Part shown: positions 35,398-44,240 of the stretch, one piece after another
Layout of the letters: every line of letters begins with the position of its first letter
Numbering within the stretch: position 1 is the first letter of the stretch
Assembly (NCBI RefSeq): GCF_013393185.1
Contig: NZ_QJQX01000037.1
Location: 1 to 64,000, forward strand
DNA: 64,000 bases
Origin: Sphingobium lactosutens
GTDB taxonomy: Bacteria; Pseudomonadota; Alphaproteobacteria; Sphingomonadales; Sphingomonadaceae
Direction of reading: 5' to 3'
Program-made: the position numbers and the translations under genes
The notes under the pieces: model-generated
What the model saw: the letters and a program-made list of their open reading frames with translations, nothing else
Told to the model about the DNA's origin: nothing
The model's database searches: none

Positions 35398-35853
35398 ATG
35401 ACCGACAAGATCAATCCCTACGCCGCCGCGCCGCAACTGATGAAGAGCTGGACCGCGTTGTCCACCGCCATTGCCGACAGCCTGGAACCGAGCCTGATCG
35501 AACTGGTGAAAATCCGTTCGTCGCAGATCAACGGCTGCGCCAACTGCATCAACATGCACACCTACGAGGCCCGCGAAAAGGGCGAGACGGAGCAGCGCAT
35601 TTACCTGTTGTCCGCCTGGCGCGAAGCCCCCTGCTATACCGATCGTGAGCGCGCCGCGCTGGCCTGGACCGAGGCGCTGACGGAAATCGCCAAGGGTCAC
35701 CATCATGAAGCCGCCAAGGAAGCGCTGAACTGGGAGTTTACCGAGGAAGAGCAGGTGAAGCTGACGCTGATGATCAACATCATCAACGGCTGGAACCGGA
35801 TCGCGGTCGGCTTCAACCTCTGGTACGACATGCCGATGAAGGCAGCGGCCTGA
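35398..35853 (+). CDS. carboxymuconolactone decarboxylase/AhpD-like protein, ECF41 partner
   Basis: 151-aa member of the AhpD superfamily, starting at the ATG at 35398 with AAGGAG upstream. The redox or catalytic motif is NGCANCINMHTYEAR (Cys47, Cys50, His54), preceded by LIELVKIRSSQI, both typical. The family includes peroxidase-reducing AhpD and decarboxylases; this short form is the usual target gene of ECF41 sigma factors. Its stop codon overlaps the sigma start (TGATG), so they are translationally coupled. Substrate unknown; oxidative or electrophile stress is a reasonable guess. Confidence 0.92.
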   Translation: MTDKINPYAAAPQLMKSWTALSTAIADSLEPSLIELVKIRSSQINGCANCINMHTYEAREKGETEQRIYLLSAWREAPCYTDRERAALAWTEALTEIAKGHHHEAAKEALNWEFTEEEQVKLTLMINIINGWNRIAVGFNLWYDMPMKAAA

Positions 35854-36713
35854 TGGAGCGGGGGACGCAGATGGACGCGGCGGCGAGCTTCGACCCGCTG
35901 CGTCCCCGCCTGATCCGCGTCGCCTATCGCATGCTCGGATCGGTCGCCGATGCCGAGGATGTGGTGCAGGAGGCCTTCATCCGCTGGATGGGGACGGATC
36001 GCGGCGACGTGCGCGAACCGGAGGCTTTCCTGCGCCGCACGGTCACGCGCCTCTGCCTCGACCAGCTCAAATCCGCGCGGGTCCAGCGCGAAACCTATGT
36101 CGGCCCCTGGCTGCCCGAACCGATGGTCGAGGAAGAGGAGGAAGTGGATGACGTCGCGTTGCCACTGATGCTCGCCCTCGAACGGCTTTCCCCGCTGGAG
36201 CGGGCCGCCTTCCTGTTGCACGACGTGTTCGGGCTGGGTTTCGAGGAGGTCGCCGCGACGGTGGGACGCGATCCCGCCGCTTGCCGCCAGTTGGCCGCAC
36301 GCGCCCGCACCCATGTGCGCGACGCCCGTCCGCGCTACAGGCTAGAGAAAGCGCGCGGCATGGAGATAGCCTCTGCCTTCTTCGCCGCCTCGCGCAGCGG
36401 AGACATGACCGCGCTGGGCGCGATGCTGGCGGCCGATGTCAGCTTCCACAGCGATGGCGGCGGCAAGCGGCCTGCGGCGATACGGCCGGCGATCGGCTTC
36501 GGCCAGGTCATGCAAGTGCACAAGGCGCTGGCGGTGCTGTTCGGCAAATATGGGTCGACCTTGCTGCGCACCTGCATCATCAACGGCCTGCCCGGCTTCG
36601 TCACCCGCGAGGCCGATGGCGAGGTCCAGACCACGGCGCTCGACATCGAGGATGGCAAGGTCACGGCCATCTACATCATGCGCAACCCCGACAAGCTGCG
36701 CCACCTGCATTGA
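35853..36713 (+). CDS. ECF41 family sigma factor (SigJ-like) with SnoaL-like C-terminal domain
   Basis: 286-aa sigma factor. Region 2 (RLIRVAYRMLGSVADAEDVVQEAFIRW) and region 4 (LSPLERAAFLLHDVFGLGFEEVAATVGRDPAACRQLAARAR) are followed by an NTF2/SnoaL-like domain of about 120 aa. The three diagnostic ECF41 motifs are present: WLPEP (86-90) in the linker, DGGGK (201-205), and NPDKL (278-282) at the end. In this family the C-terminal domain replaces a separate anti-sigma and modulates activity. Coupled to the AhpD-like gene, whose promoter carries the ECF41 consensus. Confidence 0.95.
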   Translation: MERGTQMDAAASFDPLRPRLIRVAYRMLGSVADAEDVVQEAFIRWMGTDRGDVREPEAFLRRTVTRLCLDQLKSARVQRETYVGPWLPEPMVEEEEEVDDVALPLMLALERLSPLERAAFLLHDVFGLGFEEVAATVGRDPAACRQLAARARTHVRDARPRYRLEKARGMEIASAFFAASRSGDMTALGAMLAADVSFHSDGGGKRPAAIRPAIGFGQVMQVHKALAVLFGKYGSTLLRTCIINGLPGFVTREADGEVQTTALDIEDGKVTAIYIMRNPDKLRHLH

Positions 36714-36757
36714 GGATGTTGGGTGGCCGGTGCGCACCAGAAGCGGACCTAATTTCT

Positions 36758-36784
36758 CCCCTCCCTTTCAAGTGAGGGGCTTTT
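36758..36784. terminator. weak terminator after the ECF41 operon
   Basis: CCCCTC pairs with GAGGGG across an 11-base loop, followed by CTTTTG. Only a 6-bp stem, so strength is doubtful. Confidence 0.45.
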
Positions 36785-36818
36785 GTCTCCTACCCACCCA
36801 TTCCCCCGATCCCTCAGC

Positions 36819-37778
36819 CTATAGAAATATCCGCCGCAGCGGCGTTGCGCGGATCAGGTGGAAGGCGAGGAACGGCAGCAGCAAGGCCAGCGCGAGCAGC
36901 GCCGCCTTGCCGATATAGGGCGTCAGATAATGGATCACCGCGACATGGAGATACATGATCGCCAGCGATGCCCGGCCGATCGCCGCCACCGGCCCGGCAA
37001 AGGGCGCGATCAGGGCTGACAGGCGGAAGATCAGGAGCAACGTCGCCACCGCCGCGCCGATCGACAGCAGCGGCCAGCCATAATGCGCGACCTTCATGTT
37101 GAGCGTGGGAACGCCTCCCGACAACCCCAGCAGCGCCAGCAAGCCGAGCGGCAGGAGCATGGCATTGTGCCAACGGACGCGCGGCCAGATCGCCCCGACC
37201 CAGAGCAGCACGAAGGCCATCGGGACACTTAGCAGCCCCAGCGGCGACGCCTCCGTCCACCATCCCAGCGCATAAGCGATAAACAGCATGGGCAGCAGGA
37301 TCAGCCCCCAGCGCGCGTCGGCCGGATCGGGCCAGCGGTGCAGCATCCAATTGAACAATATCCGCGCCATCATCAGGCAGGGCACGAACCAGAAGATGGT
37401 GAACGGCCCGCGCAGCCAGAAGCCGCCGAGCAGGATCGGCACCATATCCTCCGGCCATTGGTGGAAGATCGGCAGATGCCCTTTCGCCCGCTCGATGATC
37501 TGGTCGGCGACGATCAGCAGGATCAGGAAGGCGGCATAGGGCCGCATCTGGCTGACAAGCTGACGCCGGGTGAACGCGCCCACGTGATGCGGCCGCGACA
37601 ACAGGCCCGACAGCAGGAAGAAAAGCGGCATATGGAAGCTGTACATGGCGTCGCGCAGCGGCCCGCGCGTCCAGACATGGCCGACCACGACGGCGATGAT
37701 GCCGATCCCGCGCGCCACATCGACCCAGTCGAGCCGATATTGCGCCTGTGGCTGCCCCCTTTTATCCATCGTCCTCAC
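36819..37778 (-). CDS. acyltransferase family membrane protein
   Basis: 319-aa integral-membrane acyltransferase of the type-3 (OafA/fucose-4-O-acetylase-like) family. It begins MRTMDKRGQPQ (an alternative Met three codons later), followed by RLDWVDVARGIGIIAVVVGHVW with the conserved His, and YSFHMPLFFLLSGLL, the standard motif. About ten hydrophobic helices follow. Such enzymes O-acetylate surface polysaccharides or lipids. It is not next to a polysaccharide cluster here. Divergent from the pseudouridine synthase gene. Confidence 0.88.
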   Translation of the reverse strand: MRTMDKRGQPQAQYRLDWVDVARGIGIIAVVVGHVWTRGPLRDAMYSFHMPLFFLLSGLLSRPHHVGAFTRRQLVSQMRPYAAFLILLIVADQIIERAKGHLPIFHQWPEDMVPILLGGFWLRGPFTIFWFVPCLMMARILFNWMLHRWPDPADARWGLILLPMLFIAYALGWWTEASPLGLLSVPMAFVLLWVGAIWPRVRWHNAMLLPLGLLALLGLSGGVPTLNMKVAHYGWPLLSIGAAVATLLLIFRLSALIAPFAGPVAAIGRASLAIMYLHVAVIHYLTPYIGKAALLALALLLPFLAFHLIRATPLRRIFL

Positions 37779-37842
37779 GCCCTATAGGATGCGGCGCGCG
37801 CGTCAATCGCCCCCCCATTTTACTTCGATCGGATTTCTCCAC

Positions 37843-38520
37843 TTGGCCCTGCTCACCGACCATGTCCTGTTCCTCGATGGCGAGGCGCTGATCCTCGACA
37901 AGCCCGCCGGCCTGCCGGTGGACGCGCCGCGCGACGGGTCGATCGCGCTGGAAAATCATCTCGCCTCGCTGACCTTCGGCTTCCAGCGCTGGCCGTTGCC
38001 GGTGCACCGGCTGGACCGGGACACCAGCGGCTGCCTGCTGCTGGCGCGCAACCCCAAGGCGCACAAGCGCTTCGCCGCCGCATTCGAGGCGGGGACGGTC
38101 ACGAAACGCTATGTCGCGGTACTGGAAGGCGTACCGGCCGAAGATGAGGGCACGATCGAATTGTCGCTCAAGAAGGTCAGCACCGCCGCGCAGGGATGGC
38201 GCATGATCGCGGCCAAAGCGGGCAAGCCCGCCGTCACCCACTGGCGCAAGCTGGCGGAAAAGGATGGCCGCGCGCTGATCGCCTTCACCCCCGAAACCGG
38301 CCGCACCCATCAGATTCGCGTTCATGCCCAGCATGGTCTTGGCTTCGGCATCGTCGGCGATCCGGTCTATGGCGATGGCGTCGGCGCGATGCTGCTCCAC
38401 AGCCGTTTCCTGAGCGTGCCGCGTGGCGACAAGCCGCCGGCGGAAGCGACCGCTCCGCTGCCCGCCACCTTCGTCGCGGCCGGCTTCGGGCCGGAGATAC
38501 TGGACGATGCCGGACTTTGA
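37843..38520 (+). CDS. RluA family pseudouridine synthase
   Basis: 225-aa RNA-modifying enzyme that isomerises uridine to pseudouridine in rRNA or tRNA. I take the start as TTG 37843 (LALLTDHVLFLDGEALILDKPAG); an upstream ATG at about 37789 would overlap the divergent gene's promoter. The catalytic motif is VHRLDRDTSGCLLLARN (Asp in HRLDxxTSG). LSLKKVS, FTPETGRTHQIRVHAQH and GDPVYG are typical RluA motifs. There is no S4 domain, so it is of the short RluA/TruC-like type. Its 3' end overlaps arfB by 14 bp. Confidence 0.9.
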   Translation: MALLTDHVLFLDGEALILDKPAGLPVDAPRDGSIALENHLASLTFGFQRWPLPVHRLDRDTSGCLLLARNPKAHKRFAAAFEAGTVTKRYVAVLEGVPAEDEGTIELSLKKVSTAAQGWRMIAAKAGKPAVTHWRKLAEKDGRALIAFTPETGRTHQIRVHAQHGLGFGIVGDPVYGDGVGAMLLHSRFLSVPRGDKPPAEATAPLPATFVAAGFGPEILDDAGL

Positions 38521-38911
38521 GATTCCCGATGACGCGCTGGAAGAGCGTTTCATCACCGGCGGCGGCCCCGGCGGCCAGAATGTGAACAAGGTCGCGACCG
38601 CGGTGCAACTGCGCGTCAACCTGTTCCGGCTCGGCCTGCCGGTCCATGCCTATCGCAAGATCAAGGAACTGGCCGGATCTCGGCTGACATCGGCGAATGA
38701 GATACTGATCCAGGCCAATCGCTTCCGCACGCAGGAGGCGAACCGGCAGGATGCGCGCGAACGGCTCATGGAACTGATCGCCAGGGCGCATGAACGCGAC
38801 GCCCGCCGCATCGCCACCAAGCCCGGCAAGGCCGCCAAGGCCCGCCGCGTCGACGCCAAGAAGGCGCGCAGTTCGGTGAAGCAGGGGCGCGGCAAGGTGC
38901 AGATGGATTGA
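38507..38911 (+). CDS. arfB: alternative ribosome-rescue factor ArfB
   Basis: 134-aa codon-independent peptidyl-tRNA hydrolase that frees stalled ribosomes. The catalytic GGQ motif sits in FITGGGPGGQNVNKVATAVQLR. After a linker the basic C-terminal tail (KPGKAAKARRVDAKKARSSVKQGRGK) is the part that inserts into the empty mRNA channel, which distinguishes ArfB from RF1/RF2. It overlaps the pseudouridine synthase gene by 14 bp and is likely co-transcribed with it. Confidence 0.95.
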   Translation: MPDFEIPDDALEERFITGGGPGGQNVNKVATAVQLRVNLFRLGLPVHAYRKIKELAGSRLTSANEILIQANRFRTQEANRQDARERLMELIARAHERDARRIATKPGKAAKARRVDAKKARSSVKQGRGKVQMD

Positions 38912-38957
38912 CGCGGTTCCTCTGGTCAGAACCGTACCGAGCGCCTACATCGCGCCC

Positions 38958-39443
38958 ATGTACGACTTTACCCCCGCTGCCGACGCCGACAAGGCGACCC
39001 TTTATGCCGATCTGCTGTCCGCCGCCGATGCGCTGACGCGCGACGAGCCGGACGGAATCGCCAATATGGCGAACCTGTCCGCGCTGATCTGGCAATATCT
39101 GCCCGATCTCAACTGGGCCGGATTCTATCGCATGGTCGATGGCGAACTGGTGCTCGGGCCGTTTCAGGGCAAGGCCGCCTGCATCCGCATTCCGCTGGGC
39201 CGAGGCGTGTGCGGAACGGCAGCGCAGACCGGGGAAACCCAGCTCGTTCCCGACGTGCATGCCTTTCCGGGCCATATCGCCTGCGATGCAGCAAGCGCGT
39301 CCGAGATCGTCGTGCCGCTGATCGTCGAGGGCCGCGTCGTCGGCGTTCTGGATCTCGACAGCCCGCGCATCGCCCGCTTCGACGCCGAGGATGCCGAAGG
39401 TCTGGAAGCCTTCGCCACGCGGATCGCCAGCCGGATCGCCTGA
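38958..39443 (+). CDS. msrC: free methionine-(R)-sulfoxide reductase
   Basis: 161-aa GAF-domain enzyme that repairs free Met-R-sulfoxide with thioredoxin. Motifs are IWQYLPDLNWAGFYRMVDGELVLGPFQGK, ACIRIPLGRGVCGTAA with two of the conserved Cys, and HIACDAASASEIVVPL with the third. All are in the expected fRMsr arrangement. It follows arfB by 46 bp and may be part of the same transcript. Confidence 0.93.
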   Translation: MYDFTPAADADKATLYADLLSAADALTRDEPDGIANMANLSALIWQYLPDLNWAGFYRMVDGELVLGPFQGKAACIRIPLGRGVCGTAAQTGETQLVPDVHAFPGHIACDAASASEIVVPLIVEGRVVGVLDLDSPRIARFDAEDAEGLEAFATRIASRIA

Positions 39444-39605
39444 CGCCCCATCCCCGCCGCCGCCCACCCGCCTTGCCCGCCCCGTTTCGGGACAGGGCAA
39501 GGCGGCCGGACGCGTGGATGCAGGCGGATCATCATGCTAAACAGCGCGTTAGCTTTTTGATTGCGCCCTTCCATGGGGCGTTCTGTGGCAACGGGGAGAC
39601 AGGAT

Positions 39606-40643
39606 ATGCGGATGCCGACTCTGGCCTTGATCGGCGCCGGTCTGGCGCTGATCGGTGCGGGCACGCCGGCCTTTGCGGGTGGCCGGCCGGGCATGCAGGG
39701 GCCGCGCCCCGGCATGAGTTGGAACGGCACCCATCGCTGGGGACCGCGCCACAATGGCCGCTGGTATGCCGGCTGGCGTGCGCCCGGCGGCTGGGCCGCC
39801 TATCGGCGTCCCGTCCATGGCTATGTCCTGCCGCGCTACTGGATCAGCCCCAGCTATTATATCGCCAATTACGGCGCATACGGCCTGCCGGCGCCCACCT
39901 ATGGCTATGGCTGGTCGCGCTATTATGACGATGCGGTCATGACCGACCGGTACGGCCGGGTCTATGACTATCGCAGCGATGTCGACTGGGGCCGCTATGA
40001 GGGCGGCTATGACGATCGCCATGACGCGCCTCGACGCGACGATGGCGTCGGCGGCGCGGCGATCGGCTCGGTCGTGGGCGGCGTCGCGGGCAATCGCATC
40101 GCCGGACGCGGCAACCGGACCGCCGGCACGCTGGTCGGTGCCGGGGTCGGGGCGGTCGCCGGCATGGCGATCGACAAGGCGGAGGATGCGCCGCGCCATG
40201 CCCCGCCGCCGCGTCGCCCCGGCGTGGGCTATGACGACGGCTATGGGTATGAAGACGATGTCGTGACCAGCCGTGACGCATATGGCCGTGACGCATATGG
40301 CAGCAACGAATATGATGGCCGCTGGACCGGCACCTGGACCACCGACGACGGCCGCAAGGTCAGCGGCACCTATGAAGGGCGGTTCGAGGGCGATGTCCGC
40401 GGCGCCGGCGTCGATTATGATGCGCCGCCTTATGGCGGCCCGCATTGGGGATATGGACCGGGACCGATGCCGGGTCCGGCCGGCGGCTATATTTCGGGCG
40501 GCTATTATTATCCGGCGCCGACCGTGACCACCGTGACGGTACAACCGGCCGTGACCACCACGACGACAACGACATATGTGACCGAGAAGGTCGCTTACCG
40601 GAAACCGGTGCGCCGGGTCCGGCCCGCCTGCCGCTGCAAATGA
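39606..40643 (+). CDS. secreted Gly/Tyr-rich protein with RcnB-like and glycine-zipper segments
   Basis: 345-aa exported protein from the ATG at 39606 with GGAG upstream. The signal peptide ends at about residue 24 (GTPAFAGG). A WNGTHRWGPRHNGRWYAGWRAPGG region and YVLPRYWISPSYYIANYGAYGLPAP resemble RcnB-type periplasmic proteins. A glycine-zipper segment follows (GGAAIGSVVGGVAGNRIAGRGN, TLVGAGVGAVAGMAID), of the kind found in membrane-associated outer-membrane proteins. The second half is Tyr/Asp/Gly rich, with a Thr/Val stretch and a basic Cys-containing end (RPACRCK). Function unknown; an envelope role is inferred from export and composition. Confidence 0.8.
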   Translation: MRMPTLALIGAGLALIGAGTPAFAGGRPGMQGPRPGMSWNGTHRWGPRHNGRWYAGWRAPGGWAAYRRPVHGYVLPRYWISPSYYIANYGAYGLPAPTYGYGWSRYYDDAVMTDRYGRVYDYRSDVDWGRYEGGYDDRHDAPRRDDGVGGAAIGSVVGGVAGNRIAGRGNRTAGTLVGAGVGAVAGMAIDKAEDAPRHAPPPRRPGVGYDDGYGYEDDVVTSRDAYGRDAYGSNEYDGRWTGTWTTDDGRKVSGTYEGRFEGDVRGAGVDYDAPPYGGPHWGYGPGPMPGPAGGYISGGYYYPAPTVTTVTVQPAVTTTTTTTYVTEKVAYRKPVRRVRPACRCK

Positions 40644-40649
40644 CCGTGG

Positions 40650-40677
40650 CTGAAGGCCTGGACGTCCAGGCCTTCAG
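40650..40677. terminator. 28-bp perfect palindrome, probable bidirectional terminator
   Basis: CTGAAGGCCTGGAC directly joined to its reverse complement, between convergent genes. The stop codon of the GGDEF-EAL gene (40674-40676) lies inside the right arm. There is no T-tract, so its role may be RNA 3'-end protection. Confidence 0.6.
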
Positions 40678-43190
40678 CGGTGCGGAAGGATCGAGGAAAA
40701 GGGTTGTGGTCGCCCGAGGTGGAAGCCCTGGCCGATGATGCAGCCCCGGCGGAGCAGCAATTGCGCCTGCTCTTCCGTTTCCACTCCCTCGGCGACCACT
40801 TCCATGCCGAAATTCTTTCCCAGCCGGACGATGGCGTCGACGATGGCCGCGTCGCCCTCATCCTCGACGATATTGCTGACGAAGCTCCGGTCGATCTTGA
40901 GCACATCCACCGGATAATGTTTCAAATGGCTGAGCGAGGCATAGCCGGTGCCGAAATCATCCAGCGCGACCCGGACGCCCGCCATCGCGAACTGGCGCAG
41001 CGCACTTTCCACCTGATCCGCGCCACGGCCCAGAAATACCGTTTCCGTGACCTCAATCTCGATATGCACGGTGGGAATGGCGAAGCGCCTCAACTGCTCC
41101 AGCACGCCCTCGGCAAAGCCAGCCTGGGTGAAGTCGGCAGCGGACGCATTGATCGCGACCCGCCCCGGATCATATCCCTGCTCCAGCCATTGCCGCACAT
41201 CGTGCAAGACGGTGTCGAGCATCCGCTGGGTCAACGCCACGGCGATCTCGCCATGGTCGAACGCGGCCGCGATGCTGCCGGGCAATTGCACGCCCAGACG
41301 CGGGTGGCGCCAGCGCAGCAGGGCTTCATAGCCCAGCACCCTGCGGCTGCGCAGGTCGACCTTGGGCTGATAATAGGGCATCACCAAATCGTCGGCGATC
41401 ACCTGCCGCGCCATGCGGATCATCGAACCGCGCTGCTGCGCCTCGGCGCGCAGGTTGGAATGGAACAGCGTCAGCCGCCCCCGCCCCGCCGCCTTTGAGG
41501 CATAAAGGGCCAGGTCCGCAGCCTTGAACAGTTCGTCAGCGGCATCCCCGTCCCGTCCGAACAGGGCTGCCCCCATGCTGACGCCGCAATCGAGCGAGCG
41601 CCCCTCATGCATGTGCGGCTTGCGTAACTGTTCGGCCAGCTCATTGCCCCAGCGTTCGAGCGCCGGCCCGTCATTGAGCGACGGCGCGATCAGCCCGAAC
41701 TCGTCACCGCCCAGCCGACCGATCACCGCGTCGGCCGGCGCCACGGTCGCCAGCCGCACCGCGAAGGCACGAAGCAAGGCATCCCCGGCATCATGGCCGA
41801 GCGAATCATTGGTGCGTTTCAGATCGTCTATGTCGAGCAGCAGCATGCCGAAGCGCATGTCTCGCTGGATCGCATCGGCCGCCATTTCCTCCAGCCGGGC
41901 CTGCCAGCGCGCGCGGTTGGGCAGGAGCGTCATCGGATCATGCGTCGCTGCCCAGCGGATCCGCTCCTCGGCATCATGTTGTTCGGTGACGTCCAGAAAG
42001 GTGACGATGATCCGCTGTGGCCGGGCCGCCTCGTAGCGGGTGGTCCAGCCCGTGCTCTTGATCCAGCGCAATGCCCCGTCATTCGCGCGGTGGATCCGCA
42101 GCGTCGCCTCGAAATGCGGCGGCACCGTGCCCGCCGCCACCGCCTCCAGCATGGCGCGCAGATCGTCCCGGTCCTCCGGATGCACGAGGGAAAGCGCGAG
42201 GGTGTTGGTGGCGGGCGCATCGTCCGGCACGCCCAGCATCGCACGCAGTTCCGGCGACCAGTTGCGCGTGCCGGTGGCCGCATCGAAATCCCAGATGCCC
42301 AGCCGCGCCGACTGGACCGCGAGCCGGAACCGCTCTTCGCTGTCGGCCAGGTCACGCTGCGCCAGGCGGCGCGCATGCACATCCTCCAGCGTCCCGTACC
42401 AGCGGATGATCTTTCCCTTCGAATCGCGTCGCGCCGCTGCGCGGGCGCGCATCCAGTGGAAATTGCCGTCTCGCAACCGGATGCGATAATCGACATCGAC
42501 CGGCTCCCCGCTGGCAAGCCGGTCGGCCCAGAGCGCGCCCACCCGCTCGACATCCTCTGCATGCAGGGCAGCCATCCACCCCGTCCCGCGCGCATCGTCC
42601 ACCGCCATGCCGGTCAGATCCTCGAAGCGCGGCCCCACTTCCTCGATGCCGCCGTCCGGCGCCGCGGTCCAGGGCACCTGGGGGCTGAGATCGACCGACC
42701 AGCGATAATGTTCGCGGCTTTCCGCCAGCGCGGATTCCAGCGCGAGCGCGTCGGATTCATGGCAATCTTGGATGTCCTCGACCGTTCCGAAGACAAATAT
42801 CCGGCCGTCGGTCGCGCGGGTCCGGCGCAGGCGCAGACGGCACCAGCGCCGGCCGCCATCGGCACAGTGCAAGTGCACCGTCAGGGGATCAGGGCGATCC
42901 AGCGCCGCCGCCGCCAGCAATCTGCGCACATCCGCCCGGTCGAAGGCCTCTCGCCAGGACAAGCCGGAGGGCTGCCCGGCGAATCGCAGCGGAGGACGAC
43001 CGGCTTCCGCACGCCAGGCCAGCATGCGGCCACGATGATCGGCTATCCAGCGAAACAGGGCAGGCGAAAGCGGATCGAAAAGCGACGAAGACAGGAGGTC
43101 ATTCTGGAAGGAGAGCAGGTAGCGCGCAGCATGATCCCACCAGGGGATCAGCCGCGCGTCGTCGAAACGGTGATCAGCAAAGCGATCCAC
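40674..43190 (-). CDS. PAS-GGDEF-EAL cyclic-di-GMP enzyme
   Basis: 838-aa soluble signalling protein that can both make and break cyclic di-GMP. Three PAS/PAC-like domains fill about 1-410. The GGDEF domain carries an intact RLGGDEF near residue 492, without an RxxD inhibitory site upstream (APAD in its place). The EAL domain has EALLRW (about 620) and the other catalytic elements (AINAS, EIEVTET, DDFGTGYASL, LKIDRSFV, EGVETEEQ), so phosphodiesterase activity looks intact. No transmembrane segments are seen. Such proteins control biofilm and exopolysaccharide production. Monocistronic; convergent with the glycine-zipper protein. Confidence 0.94.
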   Translation of the reverse strand: MDRFADHRFDDARLIPWWDHAARYLLSFQNDLLSSSLFDPLSPALFRWIADHRGRMLAWRAEAGRPPLRFAGQPSGLSWREAFDRADVRRLLAAAALDRPDPLTVHLHCADGGRRWCRLRLRRTRATDGRIFVFGTVEDIQDCHESDALALESALAESREHYRWSVDLSPQVPWTAAPDGGIEEVGPRFEDLTGMAVDDARGTGWMAALHAEDVERVGALWADRLASGEPVDVDYRIRLRDGNFHWMRARAAARRDSKGKIIRWYGTLEDVHARRLAQRDLADSEERFRLAVQSARLGIWDFDAATGTRNWSPELRAMLGVPDDAPATNTLALSLVHPEDRDDLRAMLEAVAAGTVPPHFEATLRIHRANDGALRWIKSTGWTTRYEAARPQRIIVTFLDVTEQHDAEERIRWAATHDPMTLLPNRARWQARLEEMAADAIQRDMRFGMLLLDIDDLKRTNDSLGHDAGDALLRAFAVRLATVAPADAVIGRLGGDEFGLIAPSLNDGPALERWGNELAEQLRKPHMHEGRSLDCGVSMGAALFGRDGDAADELFKAADLALYASKAAGRGRLTLFHSNLRAEAQQRGSMIRMARQVIADDLVMPYYQPKVDLRSRRVLGYEALLRWRHPRLGVQLPGSIAAAFDHGEIAVALTQRMLDTVLHDVRQWLEQGYDPGRVAINASAADFTQAGFAEGVLEQLRRFAIPTVHIEIEVTETVFLGRGADQVESALRQFAMAGVRVALDDFGTGYASLSHLKHYPVDVLKIDRSFVSNIVEDEGDAAIVDAIVRLGKNFGMEVVAEGVETEEQAQLLLRRGCIIGQGFHLGRPQPFSSILPHR

Positions 43191-43307
43191 CGCCCCCCCC
43201 TGGTCCAGCTGCCTTCATCATGTCCATGAAAAGCGGCTACCAAGAAAAGTTAAAGAATTGGCCCACTCGCCCGCCATGACGGAGCGAGCAAATCGCTTCC
43301 GATAGAA

Positions 43308-44126
43308 TTATTTGCGCAGGATCGCCGCCAGTTCGACCGGCAAGGGCGGCTCGTCGCGGCGCGGCACATCCCGCATGGCCTGCTCCTGCTCGTCGGGATC
43401 GAAACGGACCCAGCCGTTGCGCCCCAGCTTTTCGAGCGGGCGATAGCGGACCTTATATTGCATCCGCGCCGACCCGTTCACCCAATAGCCGAGATAGACA
43501 TAGGCCAGCCCAGCGCGCGCCGCGCGCAGGATATGGTCCATGATGATATAATTGCCCAGCCCCTGACGATGCGGCAATTCGGTGTCGAAGAAGCTGTAGA
43601 TCATCGACAGACCGTCGCCCTGCCGGTCGGTCAGGCAGGCGCCCACGAGCTTGCCGACGCGCCCGTCGATGCCCGGTTCGCGATATTCGATGACATGGCT
43701 GTCGACCGGGGTCTGTTCGACCATGTCGGCAAAGTCCATCTCGTCCATTTCGGTCATGCCGCCGCCGGGATGACGGGCATTGAGATAGCGCTGCAGCAGC
43801 GCGAACTGCTCCTCGGTGGACCAGGGCTTGCAGGCCGTGGCGATCAGGTCGTTGTTGCGGCGGATCAGCTTGCGCTGGGTCGCGTTGGGCTGAAATTCAT
43901 TGGCGACGACGCGGACGGACACGCAGGCGGTGCAATCGGCGCAGCTCGGCCGATAGGCGACATTTTGGCTGCGGCGGAACCCGATCCGGCCCAGGGCATC
44001 ATTGAGTTCGGCCGCATTTTCGCCGCTTAGTTCGGTAAACACCTTCCGCTCACTCTTGCCCGGCAGATAGGGGCAAGGGCTGGGATTGGTGACAAAGAAG
44101 CGAGGGAATCGAAAGGCCGCCGTCAT
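43308..44126 (-). CDS. bpt: aspartate/glutamate leucyltransferase (arginyltransferase family)
   Basis: 272-aa enzyme that adds Leu from Leu-tRNA to N-terminal Asp/Glu, marking proteins for ClpAPS degradation (N-degron pathway). The N-terminal cysteine cluster (ACPYLPG-type region [18 protein letters not shown], then [13 protein letters not shown]) and the C-terminal acyltransferase core ([61 protein letters not shown]) are complete. The Bpt rather than Ate1 type is chosen for its bacterial length and these motifs. Confidence 0.95.
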   Translation of the reverse strand: MTAAFRFPRFFVTNPSPCPYLPGKSERKVFTELSGENAAELNDALGRIGFRRSQNVAYRPSCADCTACVSVRVVANEFQPNATQRKLIRRNNDLIATACKPWSTEEQFALLQRYLNARHPGGGMTEMDEMDFADMVEQTPVDSHVIEYREPGIDGRVGKLVGACLTDRQGDGLSMIYSFFDTELPHRQGLGNYIIMDHILRAARAGLAYVYLGYWVNGSARMQYKVRYRPLEKLGRNGWVRFDPDEQEQAMRDVPRRDEPPLPVELAAILRK

Positions 44127-44240
44127 GTTGCCCCCCCTGGTCCCACGCTGTACCGTTGCTGGTTCATGAATGAATTATGCCGCGACGCTGCCCGCCTGAA
44201 AAGGGCATTTACTACGAATTTTCGGGGGCGGCACGTCCCA

